Of a DNA stretch of 58,601 nt, positions 1 through 9,980 are shown piece by piece. The number at the start of each line of letters is the position of its first letter. Position 1 is the first letter of the stretch. A program made the translations under genes and the position numbers. Under the pieces are notes generated by a model. It was not told the origin of the DNA. It saw only the letters and a list, made by a program, of their open reading frames with translations, and made no database searches. This stretch comes from Poteriospumella lacustris (taxonomy: Eukaryota; Sar; Chrysophyceae; Chromulinales; Dinobryaceae): contig SMOI01000149.1 in NCBI GenBank assembly GCA_008000375.1, positions 7,349 to 65,949 on the forward strand, written 5' to 3'.

Positions 1-55
1 CAACTGTTGCTCAGTTTCTATATCCTTGTTCTTGTGAAAAGAAAGTCGGAGAACC

Positions 56-607
56 ATGAGAGTTTTGAAGCACCACGAGAAGAAATTGTTGAAGAAAGTC
101 GACTTCTTCGATTGGAAAGATGAGCGCAATGTTCGAGAAGCACAGATCATCCGAAGATATCATTTACAGGACCGTGAGGATTACACAAAGTATAATAAAA
201 TTGTTGGTGTTATCACAAAGTTGGTGAGCAAATTGAGAAATTTGCCCAAAGAGGATGACGTCCGAAACAAGTTGTCGGTCTCGTTGATGCAAAAACTCTT
301 CACTATGGGCTTGGTGAACAAAGAGAGCTCATTGATGGCTGCAGAGAAGTTGACAGTATCAGCATTTTGTCGTCGTCGTTTACCGGTTGTCATGGTTCGT
401 TTGAAAATGTCTGAGACTTTGAAGGAAGCAACAACCTTGATTGAACAAGGCCATGTCCGTGTTGGTCCTCACGTGGTCACTGACCCTGCTTTTCTTGTGA
501 CTCGAACATTCGAAGATTACGTCACCTGGGTGGACAGTAGCAAAATCAAGCGTATTGTTATGCAGTATAATGATAAGGTCGATGACTATCAACTGCTTGG
601 AAATTAA
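56..607 (+). CDS. IMP3: U3 snoRNP protein IMP3
   Basis: An intact single-exon ORF of 183 aa, the usual length for IMP3, the U3 snoRNP protein that helps U3 snoRNA pair with pre-rRNA during early 18S rRNA processing in the nucleolus. Seen: a basic N-terminus (MRVLKHHEKKLLKKVDF), the family stretch around RRYHLQDREDY, and an S4-type RNA-binding domain at about residues 108-170 (RRRLPVVMVRLKM, then EQGHVRVGPHVVTDPAFLV). The end contains VTWVDSSKIKR, typical of IMP3 and its S4 ribosomal-protein relatives. The ATG at 56 is the first in frame and gives the canonical N-terminus. The gene converges on the PAC4 remnant about 100 bp downstream. The main alternative would be a uS4-family ribosomal protein, but length and N-terminus fit IMP3. 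Confidence 0.95.
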   Translation: MRVLKHHEKKLLKKVDFFDWKDERNVREAQIIRRYHLQDREDYTKYNKIVGVITKLVSKLRNLPKEDDVRNKLSVSLMQKLFTMGLVNKESSLMAAEKLTVSAFCRRRLPVVMVRLKMSETLKEATTLIEQGHVRVGPHVVTDPAFLVTRTFEDYVTWVDSSKIKRIVMQYNDKVDDYQLLGN

Positions 608-709
608 AGTGATGGGTCGCCGAATGGAGTTTCTTGTTGAACAAAATTCTGACTCGAGCTGAAAGAAAGGACATGAATTAAACCAACATTTACATTGTAT
701 ATATAATGA

Positions 710-1032
710 TTAGGTTTCTGTAAGTACCAACTTTTTCTCGATGCTAAAGAGGATCTCAGGCATTGAATAGTAGCGCTCTAGTTGTTTCGACAGAAACACT
801 TGCTGCTTGAAGCGGCGCGCCAATCGCCGGGCCAACGAGTCACCATATTCTTCACTAACATTTCCATCGGAGGCTCCACCAGAGCGTATCAAAGTTGATG
901 TTAAAGGACCTTCGGAAGGTTCGATCAAATTCGGCACGGCAACGATAGATTTGAGAAAGAGGCATCCGACGGACCATGTGCAAGAACATCACCACTGTCC
1001 GACAACCAAATGTAAATGCTCTTGTTCATTCG
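710..1032 (-). pseudogene. Remnant of proteasome assembly chaperone 4 (PAC4/PSMG4)
   Basis: Read on the minus strand, two frames together give the C-terminal two thirds of a PAC4-like protein, the small chaperone that helps assemble the 20S proteasome alpha ring. The upstream part (MNKSIYIWLSDSGD, then FSNLS) resembles the beta strands of PSMG4. The downstream part (VAVPNLIEP, then DSLARRLARRFKQQVFLSKQL, ending IEKKLVLTET) matches its LAxRLARKxxKQVFxS signature. The two lie in different frames near 938-945, and a single missing base would account for this. The N-terminal part is absent: homology stops at about 1030, exactly where the plus-strand PT repeats begin, and I see no plausible splice acceptor there. 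I infer a truncated, frameshifted gene. A sequencing or assembly error is the alternative for the frameshift, but it would not restore the missing N-terminus. Confidence 0.6.
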
Positions 1033-1035
1033 AAT

Positions 1036-4000
1036 GAGCCAAACAGTCAGTCCCGTCGAGCCAGCCTTCGTCGCAACCGTCGTCACAGCCCTCGTGCGAG
1101 CCCACGACGCAGCCGTCGACGCAACCATCGTGTCACCCGAGTGTACAGCCGTCATCGTCTCCGACAGAGCAGCCTTCGAGTCGTCCATCGACGCAACCAA
1201 CGGGTCAACCATCGGAACAGCCAACGAGACAGCCATCGTCTCAACCTACGTTGCAGCCGACGGGGGATCCCAGCGCCCAGCCGTCCAGTCAGCCATCAAG
1301 ACAACCGTCACAGCAGCCATCCCGGCAGCCCTCCAGTCGTCCGAGTGCTCAACCGTCAGTTCAGCCCAGTCGGCAACCGTCCAGTTAGCCGACGTCTCCG
1401 TCACGATCGGTTGGGTCGGAACTGGAAGACTTCGCATCGCTGTCGATTAAGAGCATATGGTTGGTGGCAGCGGAGGTGATTTAGCTGAAAGTGGAGTTCA
1501 GTGTGGGGACGAATGTGGCAGGAGGACCGGGGACGTTTCCGTGCGGAACGGTTCTGAATGTGAGCGCTGCTGACGTCAATGAGAAGCGGTTGATGTGGTT
1601 GGATCTCGGTCCATGGAGTTGCCTATGGCAATCGTCGACGAGTCTGCGAGTGCTGGGCGGCGAGGGGTGCTGGATCTAGCTTCGAGGCCTGCGATCGGGC
1701 TTCGGGCGGGTATTCTGCGACCATCGTCGGCTCGGGCCGTAGAGGCCAATGTACCGACGTCGTATGCAGTAGGGTACTGGCCATTGGTGTACCCTGCGAG
1801 TTTCGATGGGCTGAAGCCGGTGGTGTCTCTGCAACTGGAGCTGACGCGAGGAAGCAGTGTGATGTTGGGCACGATCGACTTCTTCACGTCTGCAGGCACA
1901 AGCTCGAGCGGGTGGAGCAGTGGCTCGGTGATGGCGACGGTGCAGCTATCGCGACCAGGACTAAGTCTGAACGCGGCCGTTGACGCAGCACTGAGCTCGT
2001 CGTCGGTGACGGCATCGGCGATGTTGTCGTCGGGGCTATCGGAGGCGCAGTTCACCAAACAAATGTCGCTGTTTGTATCGACATTTGAGTTGAGCGATAC
2101 GGTGGTACGATGTCAGCTGGAGAATGAGAGCTTCGCCTTGGCAGTGCCTTTGTCGTTGTGCAATGCGTACGGGTTTTGTAGCTCCGTGACGGATAGTGTC
2201 TGCGGAAGAAGTACGGCAGTCGTTGTTGCTGGTGCCGCACTGTATGCTGAACCTCACGATGACATCCGCGTCAGATATGCAAGTGGACATGACTTCTCGT
2301 AGCGTGAACACGTCCAGTGCGGTGACACTGGTGGTCTGCAACGGTCGTCATCGGTGGCGAGTGGCGTCGAAGATGGTGGAGATCCGTGTGACGGCTTCGC
2401 GTCATCCGGTGATCACGATTCTGACTCGCGAGTCGGCGCTGACACAGGTCAATGGTCGGAAGGATGTTACAATCAAGGCGAATGTCATGGTGAGGCCTGT
2501 ATCGTCGGCAGCCCGACCGTCGACGGCATCGTGGTCGTTGCTGACGGCATCGACGGTGGCAGACCCGAGTGTGTCGTTGGTGGGGATGACGAAAGACAAC
2601 CAAACGTCTCTGTCATGGGTGCCGTCGTCTTCGTCGACATCGTCTTCGTTGACGCCTTGCAGCTTCGTGGTATCCTTGCAGCTTCGAGCGCAAGCTCTGC
2701 AGAGCGGCGGGTATTACCTGTTTCGTCTGGCGTGCGAGGAGGCCACGGCGGATGTGGCGGTGACGGTCAATGCGGCTCCGTTTCGTCGTGACGGTGAGTC
2801 CGCGAACGAGCCGGACGTTGGAGACTTCGTTTTCGATGTCGGTGTTGAGCTGGCAGGATGTGGACGGCGACTATCCGTTGAAGTATGGGTTGGGGACGGG
2901 CGAAGGCGCAGGCGGGACGGGCAGTGTGACATGGGTATCGATTCGTAGTGTGACGAGGGAGCCTATGGTTCATCGCGAACGTGTTGTTACCGCCGGGGCT
3001 GTCGGCGCCGTCGTTCGTGCTGCCCATCCGTTGCGTCGTCAGTGATGCGCTGGAAGGCACTGGCATAGCCTACAGCAATGCGACGGTGAGGCCAATGAAC
3101 GGCAGCCTCACCGACGCGAGGACGATCGAGAAGATGATCGCCATCCTGCCGAACGTGAGTGCATCGTCGTCGACAGTCGCCTTCCAGCAAGTGGCGAACG
3201 TGATGGCGGCGCTGTATCGCCGAGAGATCCCGAGCTTCAGTGTGGCATCGGCTGGTTCGCTGTCACAGAGTCTGGTGTTGGCATCGACGCTGGTGTCGTA
3301 TGTGAATGCGTCGCTGCAGCAAACGGATGACGACCATATGTCGGTGGCGACGAAGCTGCTGGCGATGTCGAAGGACATGGTGACGGACACGAAGATCAGT
3401 ATTGCGCAGATCCAGGCGTCAGAAGCGTTGGATGCGCTGAAGTTCAACACATCTGGGGCGGGCTCGACGGGCAAGAACTCGTCCGCCGCAGAGTCGGCGC
3501 TGGTGTCGCAGACGTTGAGTATCTTGGGACTGTTGGTGCAGAACCTACTGTCGAGTGCGAGCGGGTCGGACTCGTCGAGTATGAAGGTCGTGCAGGTGTC
3601 GACAGGCATTCTGAAGTTGTCAGTGACGCTGGTGTCGTTGGCGGAGACTACGGGGAATGGCTCGGCGAAGGTGTTCCTTCCGACGGTCAGTTTGCCCGGG
3701 TCGACGTCGACGGTGAGCATCTCTCCGAGTGGAGGGGCCGGGGGCAGTGCACTGGTATCAGTGGCGTCGTACGATGCGAGCATCTGGCCATCGTCGTCCT
3801 CGTCGTCGAGTAGCGGCGGTGCGAGTGGCAATGCGTCGGTGCTTCCCGAGGCGACGTTGGCGTCAAGCATATTGAGCGTCAAAGTGACATACACGGAGGA
3901 GTCGAGGAAGGCGTCGTTGCCGTCGTTTGTGGCGAACATGGAGGTGTCGCAGAGTCTCAGTGCGGTGCCGATGTTCGAGCACAATTGTTCGGTCGGTGCT

Positions 4001-4685
4001 CGCGAATCGAAATCGTTCCTGTGTCCGTGTGGATGAATCTCATGTGCACAGGGAAAGCAGCGGCCACGGTGCGGCGGCAGTGTCCGGTTCCCCAGCGCGT
4101 ATGCAATGTGTTGTCGATGGCGGACTTCACGGTGGCGAGCAACAGCTGTTGTCGTGCGAAGCAAATGGCGGGGTCGAGCTCCGTCACATGCGAATGCGGT
4201 CTGGATGATACGGCGCAGAGCAAGAACAGCACGGACAAGCTGACGTCGCTGCTGGGGTCCGGCAGTGCCATCAACGTCGCGGTGATGACGCAGTTCGTGG
4301 CGGGCGACATTGGCGGGACGGTGGTGAGTGGCAATGCGTTTTCGAGCGACATCGCGGCGAAGTCGCGCATCATCTTCGTGTCGTTCGGGTTGTTGTGGGG
4401 GTTCGGGTTCCTGTGCATTTCTTCGCCATCGACTTGACGTTTCTGCTTCGGAAGAAGGACACGGTGGATCCGTTGGGGGAGTCGATGGGTAAGGTGGAGC
4501 CTGCACCTGATGGGACGGTAGGAGCGGCTCTGCAGCGCGCATCGGAAACCAAGCAGCGTGCGTATGCGGCGTTGAAGAAGTATGTGATCTCGGTGTCGCC
4601 GTCGGTGTATCATCCGGTGCCATGGCTCCGGCGGCAGTGTAAATCTACATACAGTATTTTTCGTTTTTCCTCTATCCGCTCGTAG
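1036..4685 (+). pseudogene. Decayed PT-repeat/REJ-type receptor gene
   Basis: A large extracellular-receptor-like gene readable only by changing frame. It starts with PTxQPSxQPS repeats (about 1039-1385), followed by in-frame TAG stops at 1386 and 1482. REJ/PKD-like segments follow in successive frames: VEFSVGTNVAGGPGTF (from 1491), SLCNAYGFCSS (about 2150), TQVNGRKDVTIKANV (about 2450), TLETSFSMSVLSWQD (about 2815), a Ser/Thr-rich stretch (2981-4036), VRRQCPVPQRVC (about 4070), a hydrophobic segment (IIFVSFGLLWGFGFL, about 4370) and a basic tail to 4685. Each frame change occurs without loss of homologous sequence, so introns do not explain them. There is no signal peptide, since a stop lies at 1035, and the usual multi-TM C-terminus is missing. 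Such PT/REJ proteins are known from stramenopile algae; their ligands are unknown. Either a recent pseudogene or a locus with many indel errors. Confidence 0.7.
1039..1385 (+). repeat. PTxQPSxQPS coding minisatellite
   Basis: Degenerate 12-bp units encode QPSS, QPTG, QPSR and similar tetrapeptides in frame 3 of the plus strand. The frame is open from just after the TGA at 1035 to the TAG at 1386. Because of the repeat, the other two plus frames and one minus frame also look open, but they give no recognisable protein. Confidence 0.85.
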
Positions 4686-5061
4686 GCCACGCAGCATGCT
4701 GCTGTTAGGTGAACTTCCTTGACTGTGGAAGATTTCAGAAGCTGTATTTTTGCACCCTAGTAGTCGACGGAACATTCCGTCCGCTCTTCTTTTGGAATTA
4801 TTCGTGAAATATTACGTGTTGTCGAATATGCGAATAATTGATTGTATTGACATAGTTTCCACGAGAGAGCATGCCCGGAGCTCTGATTTCTGATGGTAGT
4901 TCTACACTTCTCTTCATGGCCATGAACTTCATTGACCAACATCTTCAGGTTATGGAATTACAGAGTGAGAACAACATGTATCAGTCAAATCAGGAACACG
5001 TTCATGGAAGGTAAAGTCAAAAAGTTACATGTTCATGAGTGTGATCAAAATTAAATGTAAA
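4686..5061. other. Intergenic stretch, no gene seen
   Basis: About 375 bp of moderately AT-rich sequence between the end of the receptor pseudogene and the 3' end of the SANT-like gene. A short palindrome (gacggaacattccgtc) lies near 4764-4779. I see no supported gene. Confidence 0.6.
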
Positions 5062-5889
5062 TCATTTGTCGGAAAGACCAAGCGCTTTTGCTAGCAATGC
5101 CATCATCGTCAAGTTAAATTGCTTGTCTCGTTCTCGCTGTTCAAAACGGTCACGCTCGCGTTGCTCTTCGCGTTGCTCTTCACGGCGCAGACGGTCCTCT
5201 TCGCGGCGTTGGCGTTCTTCGTCGCGCCGCTGCTCTTGCATCAAGTAGATCTGCATGAAGTCTTGCTTTGCTGCTTGTTGATTCTTCAATTGAATGAGGC
5301 TGGCATCGCTGTGGGTCAATTGAATGAGTTCTGCTTCAGTATATCCAGTGCGAATTGGGGTCGAACCGGATTGTGATTGGGACGAGGTCGAAGAAGCAGG
5401 GTTTCGAAATGATGAAGTGATTGATGGCAACGAGATCGGTTGCGTTCGCGGAAGAGCTTGCTCGAAGTCTGGATTTTGTGATTCCTCATCAAGATCGTAT
5501 TCTTCGCCATCTTGTGGCTCGGTTGGAGCCTGCTGGTCTTCCATGGTCCCATCATCCTCTTGGCCATCGCCGCTGTGCGCATCCAGATTAGCAACGGAAA
5601 ACCTTCTCTCAATTTCCCGTTGAATTCGTTTTGCCTCGCGCACGTTGATAGGGCAAGTCGGATCTCCAGTCGGCTTGCGCACGTTCTTCAATACTTTGAA
5701 CTTGCTTCGGATGGATTCGTTATCTCTTTCCGGAAAGTAGGGCGCTCTCAAAAGTCTCTTCTCATTGTACTTCTGCTGTACGAAAAGCCATTCGTAAGCA
5801 CCACGAGGAAGAATTTCGCTTACCACTGACAGCATCAAAGCAGCTTCTTCTTCTTTCCAGTGTTTCCCGCGTCCATTATTTTTTCCCAT
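5062..5889 (-). CDS. SANT/Myb-like protein of the DUF6818 type
   Basis: An intact 275-aa ORF starting MGKNNGRGKHW. The N-terminal 90 residues look like a trihelix or SANT-like DNA-binding fold: WKEEEAALMLSVV, LPRGAYEWLFVQQKYNE, then SIRSKFKVLKN, then the diagnostic KPTGDPTCPINVREAKRIQ. This matches my memory of the DUF6818 domain that is expanded in oomycetes and some fungi. Residues 95-180 are acidic and Ser/Gln-rich. The last 70 residues form a strongly charged coiled coil of RREEQREEQRE-like repeats, probably for oligomerisation. The gene sits next to a cluster of long inverted repeats, so it may belong to, or be a relic of, a mobile element. DNA binding is inferred; no target is visible. 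Confidence 0.7.
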   Translation of the reverse strand: MGKNNGRGKHWKEEEAALMLSVVSEILPRGAYEWLFVQQKYNEKRLLRAPYFPERDNESIRSKFKVLKNVRKPTGDPTCPINVREAKRIQREIERRFSVANLDAHSGDGQEDDGTMEDQQAPTEPQDGEEYDLDEESQNPDFEQALPRTQPISLPSITSSFRNPASSTSSQSQSGSTPIRTGYTEAELIQLTHSDASLIQLKNQQAAKQDFMQIYLMQEQRRDEERQRREEDRLRREEQREEQRERDRFEQRERDKQFNLTMMALLAKALGLSDK

Positions 5890-5980
5890 CTTCGCAAACT
5901 CTTCGCAAACTGGAGTCCAACTTATTGCAGAGTACTATATCAATGACTACAATGGTTAAAAGTGAATGTCGATGAAGAGA

Positions 5981-6045
5981 ATTATTGGTGAAAGAAAAGA
6001 TGATCTCCGTCAACGAAGTGCTGGTGGTCAGCGAATTTGCCGTAC
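5981..6045 (+). repeat. Direct repeat, left copy
   Basis: The stretch around ttattggtgaaagaaaagat and gtgctggtggtcagcgaat recurs at about 7031-7104 in the same orientation, with one roughly 8-bp indel and a few substitutions. The two copies bracket the inverted-repeat cluster. Confidence 0.7.
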
Positions 6046-6057
6046 ACCAATATTGAC

Positions 6058-6464
6058 GATGTACATAGACAATCAACATTCAAAGCCGCGTCCTCATTCC
6101 TCAAATTCGATGGACTTAAATGATTGACTTATTCACAATATAATTCTAATACTAATAATAATTCTTTTTCTGAGAGATGGCCATGAATGTCCCGAACCTT
6201 CAAGTCACTTCTCAGCTTGTTGCACCCACGGTCACAATTCCACCGGTTCTAAGCGATGTTACTCTCTCACGGTACAAAGTAGTGTTCGTAGCATCGCTTA
6301 GAACTGGTGGAATTGTGACCATGGGTGCGAAGTGACTTGAAGGTTCGGGGCATTCATGGCCATCTCTCAGAAAACGAATTATATTGTGAATGAGTCAATC
6401 ATTCAACTCCATTGAATTTGAGGAATGAGGACGCGGCTTTGAATGTTGATTATCTATGTACATG
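6058..6464. repeat. Foldback element 1 (407-bp imperfect palindrome)
   Basis: The left arm from 6058 (gatgtacatag...) is the reverse complement of the right arm ending at 6464 (...ctatgtacatg). Matches include gtcctcattcctcaaattc against its complement in the right arm, and a second block around gatggccatgaatg. The arms are about 170-200 nt and roughly 90% matched; the loop is about 30 nt near 6259-6289. There is no coding sequence, so this is a MITE or foldback-type repeat. Confidence 0.85.
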
Positions 6465-6477
6465 CTTTCTGTGACAG

Positions 6478-6764
6478 CATGTTTGAGGGCGGGCATCCTT
6501 ACGTCAAACAGCATGGACGGCAGCTACGGTACGAAGCGTTGGCCATTGTGCAATGAAGACATATTGTCGCGCGTCTCGTTGCCATCCATTGAAGACCCTT
6601 CAGCCAATTTATCCACCTCTTCAATGGTGGATTTTTTGGCTTGAACATACCTTTTGGATGCCAAAGATGCGCGGCAATATGTCTTCGTTGCACAATGGCC
6701 AACGCTTCGTACCGAAGCTGCTATCCATGCTGTTTGACGTAAGGATGCTCGCCCTCAAACATAC
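6478..6764. repeat. Foldback element 2 (287-bp imperfect palindrome)
   Basis: The left arm starting gcatgtttgagggcgggcat and the right arm ending ccctcaaacatac are near-perfect reverse complements over about 90 nt. Pairing continues with mismatches to a centre near 6620. It starts 14 bp after foldback 1. Small ORFs through it are open on both strands because of the symmetry and are not genes. Confidence 0.85.
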
Positions 6765-7030
6765 CCCAGACCAACCTCCTCCATCTCTCTCGGGAGACAC
6801 ATTTCAAACTCCTTGAAGGACATCCCGCATTGATGATCGCAACAATGGCGTCAATTTTCCATTTTCACATACCATCCATTTTACTCGGAAGGGATCAAAT
6901 GTATACCTCGATCAACGACAAAAATTTCGTTTGGTGTTTCAACAACGCCCAAGAAAGAAAACAATATTACGAAGACACCCAAAAATAGACACCTTTTTGC
7001 GTCGTGTTCGGAGTTCCATAAAAATCGACG

Positions 7031-7104
7031 AAGAGACTTATTGGTGAAAGAAAAGATGGTCTTTATTCCGTCAGCGAAGTGGAAGTGCTGGTGGTCAGCG
7101 AATA
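7031..7104 (+). repeat. Direct repeat, right copy
   Basis: Partner of the repeat at 5981-6045: ttattggtgaaagaaaagat, then a few extra bases, then gtgctggtggtcagcgaat. Both copies are preceded by a similar tcga(t/c)gaagaga stretch. Confidence 0.7.
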
Positions 7105-7112
7105 ATCCGCAG

Positions 7113-7180
7113 CGAACTATTTCGACCGAATTGTTGAGTGACCAAAACGCGCTCAACAATATTATCTGCCGAATAGTTCG
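7113..7180. repeat. Short inverted repeat
   Basis: Cgaactatttcg...gaattgttgag pairs with ctcaacaat...cgaatagttcg around a loop of about 12 nt. It immediately follows the right direct repeat and may be a further element terminus. Confidence 0.55.
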
Positions 7181-7360
7181 GCCCCAATTTACCAACCGAA
7201 CTGGTTCAATGGATTACAAAATGTAATTGGGAGGAGTGGGGGTGTAAAGTGTGGCGGTGACGACGGACTGCCGAGACAAACCCAGCAACACGACAACAGC
7301 CCAATTACACATCTATGGTTGTCTACCGCTCTACAATACGAGGAGAATGTCGCGCAGCGG

Positions 7361-7440
7361 GTGGGGGAGAGAAAGAGGGAAAAGAGAGAAAGAGGGAAAG
7401 AGGGAAAGGAAAGAGAGGAGAGGGAAGGGAAGAGAACCAA
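7361..7440 (+). repeat. Purine-rich low-complexity tract
   Basis: Nearly uninterrupted A/G sequence made of gggagagaaa, gagagaaagagg and similar units, in the 3' flank of the ArfGAP gene. It translates to lysine/glutamate-rich shadow peptides with no homology. Confidence 0.8.
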
Positions 7441-7489
7441 CCACGCACGAAGCTCACGACAGATACACCGAAATCCCCTTGTGTCTGCC

Positions 7490-9366
7490 TTACAAGGCGA
7501 ACGGATTGACGGGTTTCCCACTACCCGTCGAACTACCACTACCAGTGGTGGCGATATCTAGATTCTTACGCATGGTATCCTGTAAGAAATCGAAACTACC
7601 ACCCGTCTTAGCGGACGACGACGATGACGCGGAGGATGGAATCATACGTCCGCTGCCGCTGCTGCCGGCCGCCATCATATTCGGGGGCGGCAATCCTCGC
7701 GCACCACCTCCCATACCCATGCCCATACCCATGCCCATACCCATGCCGGTGCCCATAGAAGCATTCATGCCCATTGAGGCATTCATGCCCATACCCATGC
7801 CATTGCCCATACCCATGCCAGGGTTCATACCCATACCGGGATTCATACCCATGGGGCCACCTCCCATCATCATGGGTGGTACTGGTGAGCGATTGCCACC
7901 CATGGCCATTGGCCCGCCACCCATCATCGGTGAGGGACCCACGTTCATCATTGGCGGAGGACGCAACATCACCGGCTGCGGTGCCGCCGAGGCTCCACCC
8001 ATCATCACTGGTGCCGTGGAAGCGGGTGCATCGAAGGACAGCCCTTGAAACAAATCCAAGACCGCTGCTTGACTCTTGGTACTCGCAGTGATCGTGGACG
8101 ACGATGACGACGATGAAGATACGGGAGCAGCCACCAACGGTGCGGCCGATGACGAGCCGAAGGGATCGAAGACATCCGCCGCCGGTGCGGCTGCTGCCAC
8201 TGGCAGTGGTAGCGGAGCCGACGATCTGGCTACAGGTGGTTGTGGCAATGATGGCGCAGTGTGCTGATGGTGTTGCTGCTGCAAAAAGTGCGCAGATGCG
8301 GAGTGGTTCGGGTGCTGCACGGGAATCGGAGAGACGTTCCCACTGCGACCAGCGCTACCACCCGCAGCGGTGGGTGTCAACGCCGGTGAATCATCCAGCA
8401 AGTCTAAGAGAGATGCCGACGATGCGGTTGTCGACGAGGTCAAGGCAGAGACCGCTGCTTTGTGGCTGGTGGTCACCGGGGGAGGAACGGCCATCGATGG
8501 GGCGAAATTCGATGAAGACGTCGTACGAGACGATGCCAACGACGACGCCGGCGCCGCGGGGGCACTCGCCGGAGTAAACGCATCGAATTGCCCAAAGTCC
8601 GCCAAGAACGGATCCGATGTCGGAGCGTTCCGAGAAGTAGCTGACCGCGAGGGGATCGGGGATGTGTTGCCACTGGCACCGTCCGAACTGAAGAAGTCGA
8701 AATCGGCGGTGAAATTGGCCGACGAGGACGAGGCAGACGGAACCGCCATTGAAGGAACATGACCAGATGGTACAGGGCTTGCACGACTGCTACTTGTAGC
8801 CGAACGTGGAGCAGCCGCTGCAGCGACCGCCGGAGCTGCGGTTGCTGCAGGGGCAGCTGCACTGGCTCCTGGGACATATGGAGTCTCCGCACGGAACTTT
8901 CCGTACTCATAGGCATCCAGAACGAATTGTTTGAAGACTTCGACTTTGTCGCCTTGCTTGGGGCGTTGGCCACCAGCATAACGTTGGCCATATGCGGGTG
9001 CATTCCCCAGCCAAATATGCTGTGCGGCAGCATTGCCGCCGCCACGATGATCCATGAGCTTGTTCACCTCTTCCATCGTCCAATTACTCATAGTGATACT
9101 CTTCACTTGATGGGAAATGGCCTGGTGAGAAGTTTTGCCTGCGATACGAGGAAAACAACAGAAAAGTGTCACCAGAGGACGACGGAGGCAGTCGGATGAC
9201 AAAGCTTACATAAGTCACACACGAAGGTGCTAAACTTCACACATACATTACCAAACCCAATACCACGTTGGCCAGGTGTGCCACAATTGGGGCACACCAT
9301 GTTGCTATCCAATCGCCGAAGCTTTTTCAGGATTGCATCAGGAGTTTCACCAGATTTACTCGCCAT
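7490..9366 (-). CDS. ArfGAP-domain protein, AGFG/AGD14-like
   Basis: Two exons, 9366-9210 and 7490-9138, with a 71-nt intron (GTAAGC...TCGCAG), give 601 aa. Joining restores the zinc finger: CPNC, then VCDLC across the splice (exon 1 ends on T, exon 2 starts GC), followed by SHQAISHQVKSITMSNWT, the AGFG/AGD14 version of the ArfGAP fold. NAAAQHIWLGNAP and the end of the fold follow, to about residue 130. ArfGAPs stimulate GTP hydrolysis on Arf GTPases during vesicle coat cycling. The long Ala/Ser-rich tail carries adaptor-type motifs: DPF, FGQFDAF, LLDLLDD (clathrin-box-like), VFDPFG, and a terminal NPF (KPVNPFAL) suited to EH domains, plus a GMGMG-rich stretch. An endocytic role is inferred from these. 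The histidine and arginine just after the finger differ from classical ArfGAPs, as in the AGFG group, so catalytic activity is uncertain. Confidence 0.85.
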
Positions 9367-9980
9367 TTCTATTCACTGAAAATGTATTGGTTTTTTTGTT
9401 CTTCCAAACACTCTACTGAGCAATACCAATAAATACCCACGACAATGAACACTTTGTGCAGATTCTTTGTGATCAATAATCGCTAAATCGGATACTCATC
9501 AATCGCTCTGTTTGTGGGTCGAGCGTTGCGGCGGTTGAGGAAAGAGAAGTCGGATACCCGGACAAACCCCTCTGCTACATTTTCTCGGGTTCCCCTCGAT
9601 TTTTGCGGGTCGTTAACTGTTTCGGAAAGAGGGGCCAAGCGATCGATGATCGGACGACCAACGAAGACTTCGATAAGTTTTGATATCGTTTTCATTCTCA
9701 TCTCGAATGCATTCTGCAGTATCCAAGGGTGTTTATCATCTATCCAACTACATACCGTTAGATTTGCGGACGAAGGGTGTGGTGTTTGAAGTGGATCACA
9801 TCCCCCATTTGTGTTGATTTCATATTTAAAAAAAAGATTTTGCGAACAGTATCATTACCATTCCAGAATAACACGATTTCTTGACTCTATCTTCAGCCAT
9901 CCTAACAAGTGTACAAGCTATTAGACCTTCTATTATACTCACGACCCCCATCTAGTGCAAGAATATCCTATCTTCCAAGT
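9367..9980. other. Divergent promoter region
   Basis: About 614 bp between the ArfGAP gene (leftward) and the coiled-coil gene (rightward). It is AT-richer than the flanking coding sequence, with short A-rich runs near 9828. Small ORFs here show no family motifs. No TATA box can be asserted. Confidence 0.5.

Noticed and set aside
1491-4437. Explaining the receptor gene by introns instead of frameshifts
   Set aside because: At each frame change the family motif continues directly without a gap, and no GT...AG pair of the usual length fits.
3070-4623. Antisense 517-codon ORF across the receptor pseudogene
   Set aside because: No motif, and the plus strand shows clear REJ-like homology in the same interval.
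6058-6764. Functional RNA genes from the palindromes
   Set aside because: The perfect symmetry over 170-200 nt arms and tandem arrangement fit foldback repeats better than any known structured RNA.
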